NCBI GenBank assembly: GCA_963771435.1
Contig: CAVYTF010000018.1
Coordinates: 1 to 64,000 of the forward strand
DNA: 64,000 nucleotides
DNA from: CAVYTF01 sp963771435
Lineage (GTDB): Bacteria > Bacteroidota > Bacteroidia > Chitinophagales > Chitinophagaceae
Direction: 5' to 3'
Shown: positions 17,021 to 25,626 of the stretch, piece after piece
How positions within the stretch are numbered: position 1 is the stretch's first letter
Layout of the letters: each line of letters starts with the position of its first letter
Program-made: the position numbers and the translations under genes
The notes under the pieces: model-generated
Told to the model about the DNA's origin: nothing
Databases searched by the model: none
The model's input: the letters and a program-made list of their open reading frames with translations, nothing else

Positions 17021-18067
17021 TTATTTGATCAGATGTTTGCAGATATTCTTTACAATTCCAGGCCCTTCATAAATAAAACCTGTCCACACCTGCACCAACG
17101 CAGCGCCTGCTTTTAGTTTTTCTTTTGCGTCAGCACCGTTAAAAATACCTCCGCTTGCAATGATCGGAATTTGTTTGTTGGTTTGCTGCACGATGTATTT
17201 AACCACCTCTGTACTTCTTTGCTGCAAAGGCTTTCCGCTCAGGCCACCTGCGCCAATGGTTTGTAGTTTGTGGTTTGTGGTTTGTAGTTTGGTTCGTTCA
17301 ATAGTTGTGTTGGTTGCAACGAGACCATCCAGTTTTGTTTCTAAAGAGAGTTCAATAATATCATCCAGTTGTTGGTTTGTTAAGTCAGGTGAAATTTTTA
17401 GGAGCAATGGTTTTGGTTTTGTATTTCCATAGTTTATGTTTTGGAGCTGTGTTAGAATTTTCTTCAATGCATCTTTCTCCTGTAGTTCCCGCAGGCCGGG
17501 CGTATTGGGTGAACTTACATTCACTACAAAATAATCAACCACATCAAAAAGTTCTTTAAAGCAAATTTCATAATCTTTCCATGCTTCTTCGTTTGGCGTA
17601 ATTTTATTTTTGCCAATATTGCCGCCGATGATAAGTTTGTTGTCTGTAGTTTGTGGTTTGTAGTTCCATTTTGCAAGCCTTTCTTTCACGACCTCAACTC
17701 CATCATTATTAAAACCCATACGGTTTATTAAAGCCTTGTCTTTTGGTAGGCGGAACAATCTTGGCTTTTCATTGCCTGCCTGTGGTAATGGCGTCACAGT
17801 TCCTATTTCTATAAAACCAAAACCCAACGCTTCCAGTTCATTTAAGTCCAAGGCATTTTTATCAAAACCCGCCCCAAGGCCAACAGGGTTTTTAAAAGAT
17901 AAACCAAATACATTTCTTTGCAAAGCAGCAGCATCAAACTGAAAAGAAGATCTTATGCATTGATCTATAAAACCAATTTTGCAACCCACACGCAGCATGT
18001 TCATTGAAAAATAATGCACATCTTCGGGCGGAAAAGCAAAAAGAATGGAACGGAGCAGTTTATACAT
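17021..18067 (-). CDS. pyrD: dihydroorotate dehydrogenase (quinone), class 2
   Basis: PyrD oxidises dihydroorotate to orotate in pyrimidine synthesis and passes electrons to membrane quinone. The 348 residues include the class 2 N-terminal helices (YKLLRSILFAFPPEDVHYFS), the FMN site GLGAGFDKNALDLN, the motif NRMGFNNDG, and the catalytic-Ser segment NVSSPNTPGLREL. Two stretches are made of heptanucleotide repeats read through the frame: about residues 135-143 (YKPQTTDNK) and about 259-269 (KLQTTNHKLQT). Both lie where relatives have surface loops, so the repeats appear to have grown inside a working gene. A TATTTTCG box lies at 18107-18114. Confidence 0.93.
   Translation of the reverse strand: MYKLLRSILFAFPPEDVHYFSMNMLRVGCKIGFIDQCIRSSFQFDAAALQRNVFGLSFKNPVGLGAGFDKNALDLNELEALGFGFIEIGTVTPLPQAGNEKPRLFRLPKDKALINRMGFNNDGVEVVKERLAKWNYKPQTTDNKLIIGGNIGKNKITPNEEAWKDYEICFKELFDVVDYFVVNVSSPNTPGLRELQEKDALKKILTQLQNINYGNTKPKPLLLKISPDLTNQQLDDIIELSLETKLDGLVATNTTIERTKLQTTNHKLQTIGAGGLSGKPLQQRSTEVVKYIVQQTNKQIPIIASGGIFNGADAKEKLKAGAALVQVWTGFIYEGPGIVKNICKHLIK
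17259..17293. repeat. heptanucleotide repeat inside pyrD (copy 1)
   Basis: Five exact-phase units GTTTGTA, GTTTGTG, GTTTGTG, GTTTGTA, GTTTGGT lie inside the pyrD frame and encode KLQTTNHKLQT on the minus strand. Confidence 0.8.
17642..17669. repeat. heptanucleotide repeat inside pyrD (copy 2)
   Basis: Units GTCTGTA, GTTTGTG, GTTTGTA, GTTCCAT, the same family as the array 350 bases away in the same gene. Confidence 0.7.
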
Positions 18068-18106
18068 TTAATTGGTATAGAAATTAATTTTCTACTTTGT
18101 GCGTTG

Positions 18107-18114
18107 CGAAAATA
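18107..18114 (-). promoter_or_regulatory. -7 box of pyrD
   Basis: On the minus strand TATTTTCG, a TAnnTTTG variant, ends 39 bases before the pyrD ATG. Confidence 0.4.
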
Positions 18115-18152
18115 AAATAATCAAAATATCCTGCTGATAAATTTTTAATCCC

Positions 18153-19337
18153 ATGCGCTTCTTCCAGAAATATAAACTGAGCCTCGTTTTCATAGCGTAC
18201 CTGTTTTTGGCGATCATTGCCACCTGTCAAATTTATTTTCATCCATTAAGTGCCTTCGTGCAAAATGGAAAATTATATACTGGCTATAATAATTACATCA
18301 TTTTCAAACAGTCCTTTTTTCATTTAATAAACCATCAAGACCTCTATGCACTTTATCCCTCCGAACAATGGGATCTTTATAAATACAGCCCTTCGTTCGC
18401 ATTCCTGTTTGGAGCATTGGCATGGTTGCCAAATTTTATCGGTTTGCTGATCTGGAATTTATTAAACGCCATCTTTCTTTTTTATGCCATAAAATTATTG
18501 CCCAAGCTTTCCGACACAAAAAAATGCCTCATCCTGCTTTTTTGCGCCATTGAAATGCTCGGTTCGCTGCAAAACGCACAAAGCAATTCGTTGATCGCGG
18601 GGTTTTTCATCCTGTCTTTCGTGCTGCTCGAGCGGTCAAAATATTTTTGGGCAGCGCTTTGCATCGTTTTATCGATCTACATAAAACTTTTTGGCGTCGT
18701 GGCTTTTTCGCTTTACCTGTTTTATCCCAACAAAATAAAACTTGCCGGGTACACCATTTTCTGGATCGTTTTCGTCGGCGCCCTTCCATTGTTTGCGATA
18801 AATTTCAATCAACTCGACCCCTTATACAGCAGTTGGCTCCATCTTTTGCAAAACGATAATTCAGGCGCGCTATCGCTCTCCGTTCAGGGCATCGCCGAAA
18901 GTTGGTTTGGCGTTTCGTCTTATTCTTTGCCAATTGTAGCCGCAGGCATCGTTTTATTCTGCCTGCCGTTGCTCCTTTGCATCAAACAATTCGGCAGCTA
19001 TTCTTTCAGGATCCTTATCCTCGCTTCCATCCTCATTTGGTGCGTCATTTTTAATCACAAAGCAGAATCGCCCACGTTTATCCTCGCCATCAGCGGCATC
19101 GCCATTTGGTATTTTTCACAGCAAAAAAATACCTTCAATTTAATTCTCCTCATCCTCGCCCTCATCTTTACCTCCCTTTCTTCCGGCGATTTGTTCCCGC
19201 ACTTCGTTAGGGACCATTTTTTTATCCCATATAATATAAAAGCCGTCATGCCAATTGTGATCTGGTTTAAACTGTTGATAGATCTTATAGCGAAAAACAG
19301 GGAACACGAATTATCTAAGAATGATCTTGCCATTTAA
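18153..19337 (+). CDS. GT87-type (DUF2029) membrane glycosyltransferase
   Basis: A 394-residue protein with about ten hydrophobic segments. The family landmark YNNYIIFKQSFFHL is near residue 48 and DLYKYSPSFAFLF near residue 80, as in polyprenol-linked mannosyltransferases of the GT87/DUF2029 group. Such enzymes add sugars from a lipid carrier on the periplasmic side. The acceptor is not known here. The codon choice is more GC-rich (ATC, CTC, GCC) than in neighbouring genes such as nadC, which may mean recent transfer. A 41-base tandem array begins 14 bases after the stop codon. Confidence 0.7.
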   Translation: MRFFQKYKLSLVFIAYLFLAIIATCQIYFHPLSAFVQNGKLYTGYNNYIIFKQSFFHLINHQDLYALYPSEQWDLYKYSPSFAFLFGALAWLPNFIGLLIWNLLNAIFLFYAIKLLPKLSDTKKCLILLFCAIEMLGSLQNAQSNSLIAGFFILSFVLLERSKYFWAALCIVLSIYIKLFGVVAFSLYLFYPNKIKLAGYTIFWIVFVGALPLFAINFNQLDPLYSSWLHLLQNDNSGALSLSVQGIAESWFGVSSYSLPIVAAGIVLFCLPLLLCIKQFGSYSFRILILASILIWCVIFNHKAESPTFILAISGIAIWYFSQQKNTFNLILLILALIFTSLSSGDLFPHFVRDHFFIPYNIKAVMPIVIWFKLLIDLIAKNREHELSKNDLAI

Positions 19338-19348
19338 ATTTTCTGCCT

Positions 19349-19571
19349 CATTCCAAAATTTGGAACGGGGTTCCCAAACTTATTTAGGCCATTCCAAAAT
19401 TTGGAACGGGGTTCCCAAACTTATTTATGCCATTCCAAAATTTGGAACAGGGTTCCTAAACTTATTTATGCCGTTCCGAAATTTGGAACAGGGTTCCCAA
19501 ACTTATTTATGCCATTCCAAAATTTGGAACGGGGTTCCTAAACTTATTTACCCCTTTCCAAAATTTAGAAA
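19349..19571. repeat. 41-nt tandem array with two overlapping hairpins per unit
   Basis: TTCC starts at 19351, 19392, 19433, 19474, 19515 and 19556, an exact 41-base period over five full units and a decayed sixth. Each unit holds TTCCAAA-A-TTTGGAA and then GGAAC-GGG-GTTCC. The two hairpins share the GGAAC segment, so they exclude each other. The remainder of the unit (CAAACTTATTTATG) is also conserved. The array fills the space between the GT87 gene and the thiolase. Confidence 0.9.
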
Positions 19572-19705
19572 GAATAACGCCTTATTTTACTTAAAATTAA
19601 TTACTTATGACTGTCATGGGCTGCCTTTTAATTTGCTATCGCGAAAGCATGGCAGGATCAAGTGCTCATTTTTCTTAATTTTACTGCTCAAAATAAATTC
19701 TCCCC

Positions 19706-20885
19706 ATGCAGGAAGCATATATAGTAGCAGGTTTCCGAACGGCCGTCGCCAAAAGCAAGAAAGGCGGCTTTCGGTTTTATCGCCCGGACGATTTAGCTGT
19801 GGAAGTTATCAAAGGCTTGATGGCGACAGTGCCCCAACTTGAAGCAAAGCGTGTGGACGATGTAATTGTCGGAAACGCAGTGCCCGAAGCCGAACAGGGC
19901 CTCCAGTTTGGAAGGATCATTGCCGCGCGCGCTTTGGGCATTGAAGTGGCGGGCATTACGATCAACCGCTATTGCGCCAGCGGCCTGGAAAGTATAGCTA
20001 CGGCAACGGCAAAGATCCGCACAGGCATGGCCGAATGTATCATCGCCGGCGGAACGGAAAGCATGAGCCTTGTGCCTACCGCGGGCTGGAAAACAGTGCC
20101 TGCCTACAGCATTGCGAAAGATGAACCCGATTATTATTTAAGCATGGGCCTAACGGCCGAAGCGGTGGCGAAGGAATTTAAAGTGAACCGTGAAGACCAG
20201 GATGCGTTTGCGTTAAAAAGCCATCAGAAAGCATTGGCGGCTATTGAGAACGGTCATTTTAAACCGGGCATTTTGCCTATTAATGTGGAGCAGGTCTATG
20301 TGGATGAAAAAGGAAAAAGGAAAACAAAGAATTACACGGTTGATACGGATGAAGGCGTTCGTGCTGACACCACGGTTGAAGCGCTTGCAAAACTAAAACC
20401 TGCTTTTGCAAACGGGGGGAGCGTTACGGCAGGCAACAGTTCGCAAACCAGCGACGGTGCTGCGTTTGTGATCGTTATGGGCGAAAAAATGGTGAACGAA
20501 TTGGGATTTAAACCCATTGGCAGGTTGGTGAATTGTGCAAGTGCGGGCGTTCATCCGCGCATAATGGGCATCGGCCCTGTGGCGGCTGTTCCAAAAGTGT
20601 TGAGGCAAGCAAATATGAGCTTGGGGGATATTGAATTGGTAGAATTAAATGAAGCATTTGCTTCGCAAAGTTTGGCGGTGATAAGAGAGTTGGGGTTAAA
20701 TCCTGATATTGTAAATATTAACGGCGGGGCAATAGCATTTGGCCATCCGCTTGGCTGCACTGGTGCCAAACTAACAATACAGATTCTTGGGCGATATGAA
20801 ACGCCTGAACAAAAAATATGGAATGGTAACAGCTTGTGTTGGTGGCGGGCAGGGCATTGCAGGCATTATTGAGAATATTGCTTAA
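19706..20885 (+). CDS. acetyl-CoA acyltransferase (thiolase), one frameshift
   Basis: A thiolase of about 392 residues, which cleaves or forms 3-ketoacyl-CoA in fatty-acid oxidation or related pathways. Visible are the nucleophile segment NRYCASGLES near residue 90, the NEAFASQ motif near residue 316 and GHPLGCTGAK near residue 346. The second catalytic cysteine (ACVGGGQG) is reached only after a frame break at about 20790, where an extra G separates LTIQILG from DMKRLNKKYGM. The corrected frame ends at 20885. The sequence is of the FadA/AtoB group, but the exact substrate is not resolvable. It overlaps the nadE end by four bases, convergently. Confidence 0.88.
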
Positions 20886-22561
20886 CTCAAATATTTTCCA
20901 ACGATCGGCACTCTTCTCCCCACCCCGAAAGCTTTTGGTGAAACACGAATGATGGGGCAGAATTGATTTCGTTTATACTCATTTGTGTTCACCATTTTTA
21001 ATATCCTGTCAACAAGGGCAGCATCAAAACCGAGCGCTTTTATTTCTAAAGGGCCCTGCCTCATTTCAATATATTGATAAAGGATGGCATCCAGTATGGC
21101 ATAATCAGGAAGGCTGTCGCTGTCTTTTTGATCAGGGCGCAAGCTCCGCGCTTGGGGATTTATGGATGATATTATGAGGGATCATCTCCGCATCTCTATT
21201 TATATATTTAGCAAGCTCAAACACCTGCATTTTATAGCAATCGCCCAGCACACCAAGGCCGCCGGCCATGTCGCCATATAAAGTTCCATAGCCTGTTGCC
21301 AGCTCGCTTTTGTTGGAAGTGTTGAGTAAAATATAACCAAACTTATTTGCCAAAGACATCAACAAATTACCGCGGGTGCGGCTTTGTAAATTTTCTTCCG
21401 CGAGCGAAAAAGGCAGGCCATTAAAATACGGTTCAAGGGTAGAAAAAAGGATCCATATATTTCAGTTATGGAGATAATGTCATAGGGATTGCCAAGCGTC
21501 GTGCTCAATCTTTTTGCATCTTCTACAGAATGAGAAGTAGAATAGGGGGAAGGCATTAGCACAGCTCTGACATTCTCTTTACTTAAAGCTTCACATGCCA
21601 AAGCAAGTACGACTGCACTATCAATGCCGCCTGAAGAGCCAAGAATAGCCTTGCTGAAATTCATTTTAGAGAAATAATCTTTGATGCCCATGACCAGTGC
21701 ATCATGGATTTGGGCAATATTCATCTCTGGCTGAAAGACAGATGGGATATTGGTGCTAATTATTTCTTCCTTCTTTTGGATATGTGTTCCTTCAATAGTT
21801 CCGTCATCATTCAATATTATACTTTCCACTGCTTCTTTAAACATTGGCAATTGCCTGCAAAGGTTTGCATCTTTATCAAAGGCAAGGGAAGCGCCGTCAA
21901 ACACGATCTCTGTCTGGCTGCCCACTGCGTTGCAGTAGATCATTGGCAGTTTATATTTCAACACATTCAGGCGCACAATATTTTTCCTGCTTTCGTCATG
22001 CATATAATCAAAAGGGGAGGCACTGAGATTGATCATTATATCAGGGTTTTGCTCCATCAGTTTATCCATTGGGCAAATGCGGTATAATAAATTATCGCCT
22101 ATATTCCATAGGTCTTCACAAATAGTCACGGCAAGCCTCTTACCCTTGAACTCGATCACATTCCAGTCATACGAGGGTTCAAAGTAGCGGTATTCGTCAA
22201 ATACATCATAGGTGGGCAAGCAGGTTTTGTGTATCTCTGCCTTTATTTCTTTCTCATATAAAAAGAAGGCGGCGTTAAAGAGATCTTTTCCTTCAGCGAT
22301 GTTGTTCCGTGCAGGAGCACCTACAAGAACGCCAATGGTATCTGTATGTCGCTTTATCAGGTCAATAGACTCGTAGCATTTATTTATGAAGTCATTAAAC
22401 TCAAGGAAATCCCTGGCAGGATAGCCGCAGATGGATTGTTCACTGAACACGATCAGGTCCCCCTTTGCCGCCTTAGCAATGTTTATTGCTTCAATGATCT
22501 TCTTCCTGTTGCTTTCAAAATTGCCGATGTGATAATTCTGCTGGGCTAAGAAAATCTTCAT
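20882..22561 (-). CDS. nadE: glutamine-dependent NAD+ synthetase (two frameshifts)
   Basis: NadE amidates nicotinate adenine dinucleotide to NAD+. The N-terminal carbon-nitrogen hydrolase domain (about residues 1-250) shows the Glu-Lys-Cys triad in VFSEQSICGYPARD, IHKTCLPTYDVFDEY and AVTICEDLWN, so glutamine is the nitrogen donor. The synthetase domain has the P-loop GSSGGIDSAVVLALA near 315. Frames break at about 21445 (one T lost in a run of six on the coding strand, before STLEPYFNGLPFS) and about 21142 (extra G between SPSAEL and RPDQKDSD). Combined length of about 560 residues is shorter than some two-domain forms but normal for Bacteroidota. A TATCTTTG box ends 4 bases before the ATG. 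Confidence 0.92.
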
Positions 22562-22565
22562 AGTG

Positions 22566-22573
22566 CAAAGATA
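22566..22573 (-). promoter_or_regulatory. -7 box of nadE, predicts leaderless start
   Basis: On the minus strand TATCTTTG is followed by CACT and then the ATG of nadE, so the predicted transcription start falls on the start codon. Confidence 0.55.
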
Positions 22574-22596
22574 AACATATCACCAGATCTATATGG

Positions 22597-23230
22597 TTAG
22601 GGTACGTTGATGTACTTGTGTATTTGGAGGCTCAATTCCCACTTGGGGTTTTGCTTGATGTATTCGATAATAGAGGGGGTTATTTCATTGCTTTTATCCC
22701 ACTCCGGCTGGAGATATAGTTTGCAGGAGGGAGATACTTTTGCTGCATATTCTTCTGCCCATTTAAAATCGGACCTGTTATAGATGACCACTTTTAATTC
22801 GTTGGCGTGGGAGAAGTTACTCAGGGAGGGGAGCTTTGAACTTTTTTGGGGATAGGCATATCCAGTCCCACATGCCGCTAAGTGGGTGGGCGCCTGATGT
22901 TTCAATGTTTGTTTGAAAGCCTGCGTGGTGTAGTTCGGCAGTCAAGTCATCAAGGTTGTGCATTAAAGGCTCGCCGCCGGTGATGACTGCAAGCCTTGTA
23001 TGGTTGTTGTTGTTTGATGGTGTGGATGTGGCCGCCTGCTGCACAATAGTTTCAATTGTGAGCTGAGGATGTTTGGAGGCATCCCAACTGTCTTTTACAT
23101 CGCACCAGAAGCAGCCTACATCGCAGCCGGCAAGGCGGATGAAGTAGGCTGCCCTGCCCTGGTGGAAGCCTTCGCCCTGGAGGGTGTAAAAGGATTCCAT
23201 AACGGGGAGAGTGGTTTGGGATGTTGCCAT
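22597..23230 (-). CDS. queE: 7-carboxy-7-deazaguanine synthase, radical SAM (one frameshift)
   Basis: QueE forms the 7-deazaguanine core of queuosine from carboxytetrahydropterin. The short length of about 210 residues, PVMESFYTLQGEGFHQGRAA near the start, the cluster motif CDVGCFWCD (C-x3-C-x2-C) near residue 36 and VITGGEPLMH near residue 83 identify the family. The frame breaks at about 22820, after SPKKFKAPLPE. The remainder (SNFSHANELKVVIYN to LSLQIHKYINVP) is in the next frame. A serine/threonine/asparagine low-complexity stretch (STPSNNNNHTR) precedes the GGEP motif. The TACCTTTG box ends 4 bases before the ATG, and an 11-base repeat array lies just upstream. Confidence 0.88.
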
Positions 23231-23234
23231 GGGG

Positions 23235-23242
23235 CAAAGGTA
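23235..23242 (-). promoter_or_regulatory. -7 box of queE, predicts leaderless start
   Basis: On the minus strand TACCTTTG is followed by CCCC and then the queE ATG. Confidence 0.55.
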
Positions 23243-23268
23243 AGGGTTGCGGGCTGGCTGGGATATGT

Positions 23269-23411
23269 AGATAAATGGGGGTGTTTATAGGGTTGGGAGG
23301 GCATTGCAATGGCTTTACCATGGATGTGGCATGGAGTTATATCAGTATAAGTACAGTATAACTACAGTATAACATCAGTATAAGTTCAGTATAAGTACGG
23401 TATAAGGGGTA
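23269..23411. repeat. 11-nt periodic tandem array, about 12-13 units
   Basis: Consecutive 11-base units without indel. A first block ends in CATGG (CATTGCAATGG, CTTTACCATGG, ATGTGGCATGG). A second has the form TATAAGTACAG (23346-23400, five units). The period and the block structure match the array upstream of mqnC although the sequences differ. It begins about 40 bases upstream of queE. Confidence 0.8.
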
Positions 23412-23447
23412 TGATCGGTTGTTGATGGAGGAGTTAAAGCTGTTGAC

Positions 23448-23567
23448 ATGATGAGAGAAATGAGGGAAGGCTGGCCTTTACTATATGGGATATATAATGA
23501 AGACCCGCTCAGAGCAAAATTTTTCGGTGATCAATTCAACCAGCACGGCATGAAACCAAAAAAATAA
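23448..23567 (+). pseudogene. short unrecognised frame, possible gene remnant
   Basis: A 39-codon frame (MMREMREGWPLLYGIYNED to HGMKPKK) has protein-like composition and ends in a basic tail. It lies in the rearranged region between queE and the hairpin arrays and has no neighbour that would explain it. It may be the end of a lost gene or chance. Confidence 0.2.
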
Positions 23568-23639
23568 TATTCGGGAGTTAGATCATAGCTACTTTGTAAG
23601 TGCGAGCTTTAACAGCACAGGAGCAGCAGGGGCAGCAGC

Positions 23640-23777
23640 AGGAGGCAATTGGGGAAGGTGGTTGCTACGGGGGCTTCGATGCAGGGGGTTAATGTGGCGG
23701 CATTGAGTAGCGGGGGGTATTATTTGAGAGTGGTTGGTGGAGATGGGGAGACGGCGTTGAGGTTTATAAAGGAGTAA
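23640..23777 (+). pseudogene. 3' fragment of a T9SS cargo gene (sorting domain end), copy 1
   Basis: The frame reads RRQLGKVVATGASMQGVN and then ALSSGGYYLRVVGGDGET and FIKE before a stop. This is the second half of a type A T9SS sorting domain. No upstream domain or start codon is connected to it. The last 84 bases recur almost unchanged at 25543-25626, and the same 3' end sequence is copied again inside the array that follows. Confidence 0.6.
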
Positions 23778-23779
23778 TA

Positions 23780-24170
23780 AAAAAATAGTTGTTGTTGAAA
23801 ATAGTTGTTGGTGAAGAACACCAACAACGGCGAAAAAAGGTGGGGTATGAAAGAGGGAGCTTACGAGGCACAAGTACGCTATACGCAGGCTGGGCTGCAT
23901 ACTTGCGCCAGTGGGGGGAAAATAAAGGAGTAATAAAAAAATAGTTGTTGGTGAAAATAGTTGTTGGTGAAGAACACAACAACGGCGAAAGTAAAAAAAT
24001 AGTTGTTGTTGAAAATAGTTGTTGGTGAAGAACACCAACAACGGCGAAAAAAGGTGGGGTATGAAAGAGTGAGCTTACGAGGCACAAGTACGCTATACGC
24101 AGGCTGGGCTGCATACTTGCGCCAGTGGGGGAAAATAGTTGTTGGTGAAGAACACCAACAACGGCGAAAG
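23780..24170. repeat. hairpin-rich repeat array A
   Basis: Two repeat types alternate. One is GTTGTTGGTG-AAGAA-CACCAACAAC, a perfect 10-bp hairpin (clear copies at 23804-23828, 24018-24042 and 24138-24162, a decayed one near 23955). The other is an 82-base element at 23837-23918 and 24051-24131, starting AAGGTGGGGTATGAAAGAG and ending TTGCGCCAGTGGGGG, which itself can fold (CAAGTA with TACTTG, GCAG with CTGC). The array directly abuts a subtilase gene that lacks its 5' part. Confidence 0.85.
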
Positions 24171-25451
24171 GACGGGAGGAATATACTTACAGAAAGCCTT
24201 GAATGTGACAGGGAGTATTTCAGGCTTCAACCAATATATAGTTCTGTCAAAGACCCAGGAAGTGCAACAGCGATGCACCTGAAGGAGTATAATTATTGGG
24301 TGCAGGTAAAGAATTTTCGTAAGAAAGATTCAATTCTTAACAGCAAGAGGGTGGAGGAATTTACAAATTGGGTCAAATCTGATAATTACCAGGATAGTGT
24401 GCTCAGAAGATCCGTCGCAAAAGACACTTTATACTATTCAGATATTGAGAATATGAGGCCATCCGACTCTGTGGGTGCACAGATACGCAGGCAGGTGCTT
24501 GGTGATTATCAGCATTACAATATTCCGCATAGCCTTTCTTTTGAATCTCTATTTGCCGAGGATAATCAAACGCTGGAAAAGGCAAAGGAAAGGATACATG
24601 CTTTAAGCATTGACCCTAATGCGCAAAGTAGGGATATCATTGGCAATGACCCTGAAAATATCAATAATAAGCATTATGGCAATAATGATGTATCTGCCGG
24701 ATACCAGTTGCATGGCACGCTTGTATCGGGTATCATCGCGGCTATAAGAGGCAATGGTATCGGGATGGATGGGATCGCTGATAATGTGATCATCATGCCG
24801 ATAAGAGCATCCTGCGACGGAGATGAGAGAGATAAAGATGTTGCGCTGGCCATTCGTTATGCGGTTGATAATGGTGCAAAGATCATCAATATGAGTTTTG
24901 GCAAACCTTTTTCACCGGGAAAAGAATGGGTGGATGAAGCGGTGAGATATGCTGCGAAAAAAGGCGTGTTATTAATTCATGCGGCAGGCAACGATGCTAA
25001 TAATACAGATACAATTGCTTTTTACCCTAATGGCTATTTTAAGAGCAATGGAGAGAAAGCAGATAACTTTATAAATGTTGGCGCCAGCAGAGCTGACAGT
25101 TTTCTTGTTGCCTACTTTTCAAATTATGGCAAGACAACCGTGGATATTTTTGCGCCTGGCTTCCATATTTATTCTACTATTCCCGGTAATAAGTATGAAA
25201 TGGATAATGGGACCAGCATGGCGAGTCCTGTTGTTGCAGGAATTGCAGCGTTGATCTGGAGCTATTATCCAACACTTGACTACAGGCAAGTGAAATATTG
25301 TATTGAAAAGTCTGTAACGCCTATGAATACCTTGGTGACAAAGCCCGGAACAGATGAAAAAGTTGCATTCAGCAGTTTGAGCAGAACAGGCGGAATTGTG
25401 AATGCCTATAAAGCGATACTGATAGCAGAGCAGATCATTAAAACGAAATAA
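24171..25451 (+). pseudogene. 5'-truncated subtilisin-like peptidase (S8 family)
   Basis: The sequence aligns from NILTESLECDREYF onward with the intact paralogue at 26251-27921, starting at about that protein's residue 127. The signal peptide and the catalytic-Asp motif (VIDAGLD) are missing and replaced by repeat array A. The catalytic His (LHGTLVSG) and Ser (GTSMASPVV) remain, as does the C-terminal end. An open frame does continue upstream through the repeat, but it encodes only repeat-derived residues without a signal peptide. The product cannot be a normal active protease, so the gene is most likely dead, unless the junction is an assembly error in the repeats. Confidence 0.75.
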
Positions 25452-25542
25452 AATAATGAATACACGGCATTTTCTGGCGAATACCCGGTAGTGAGAGGGA
25501 TAGGAGTTCGAAATCGCAAATCTTGAACAGTGAAGTGTTCAT

Positions 25543-25626
25543 GTGGCGGCATTGAGTAGCGGGGAGTATTATTTGAGAGTGGTTGGTGGAGATGGGGAGA
25601 CGGCGTTGAGGTTTATAAAGGAGTAA
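25543..25626 (+). pseudogene. 3' fragment of a T9SS sorting domain, copy 2
   Basis: The 84 bases encode VAALSSGEYYLRVVGGDGE and the same RFIKE end as at 23640-23777, with one visible substitution. The homology to copy 1 starts abruptly at about 25541, marking a duplication junction, and continues into array B. Confidence 0.6.

Noticed and set aside
24003..24170. N-terminal extension of the truncated subtilase through the repeat
   Set aside because: The 56 added codons are repeat sequence only, with no signal peptide or homology to the intact paralogue.
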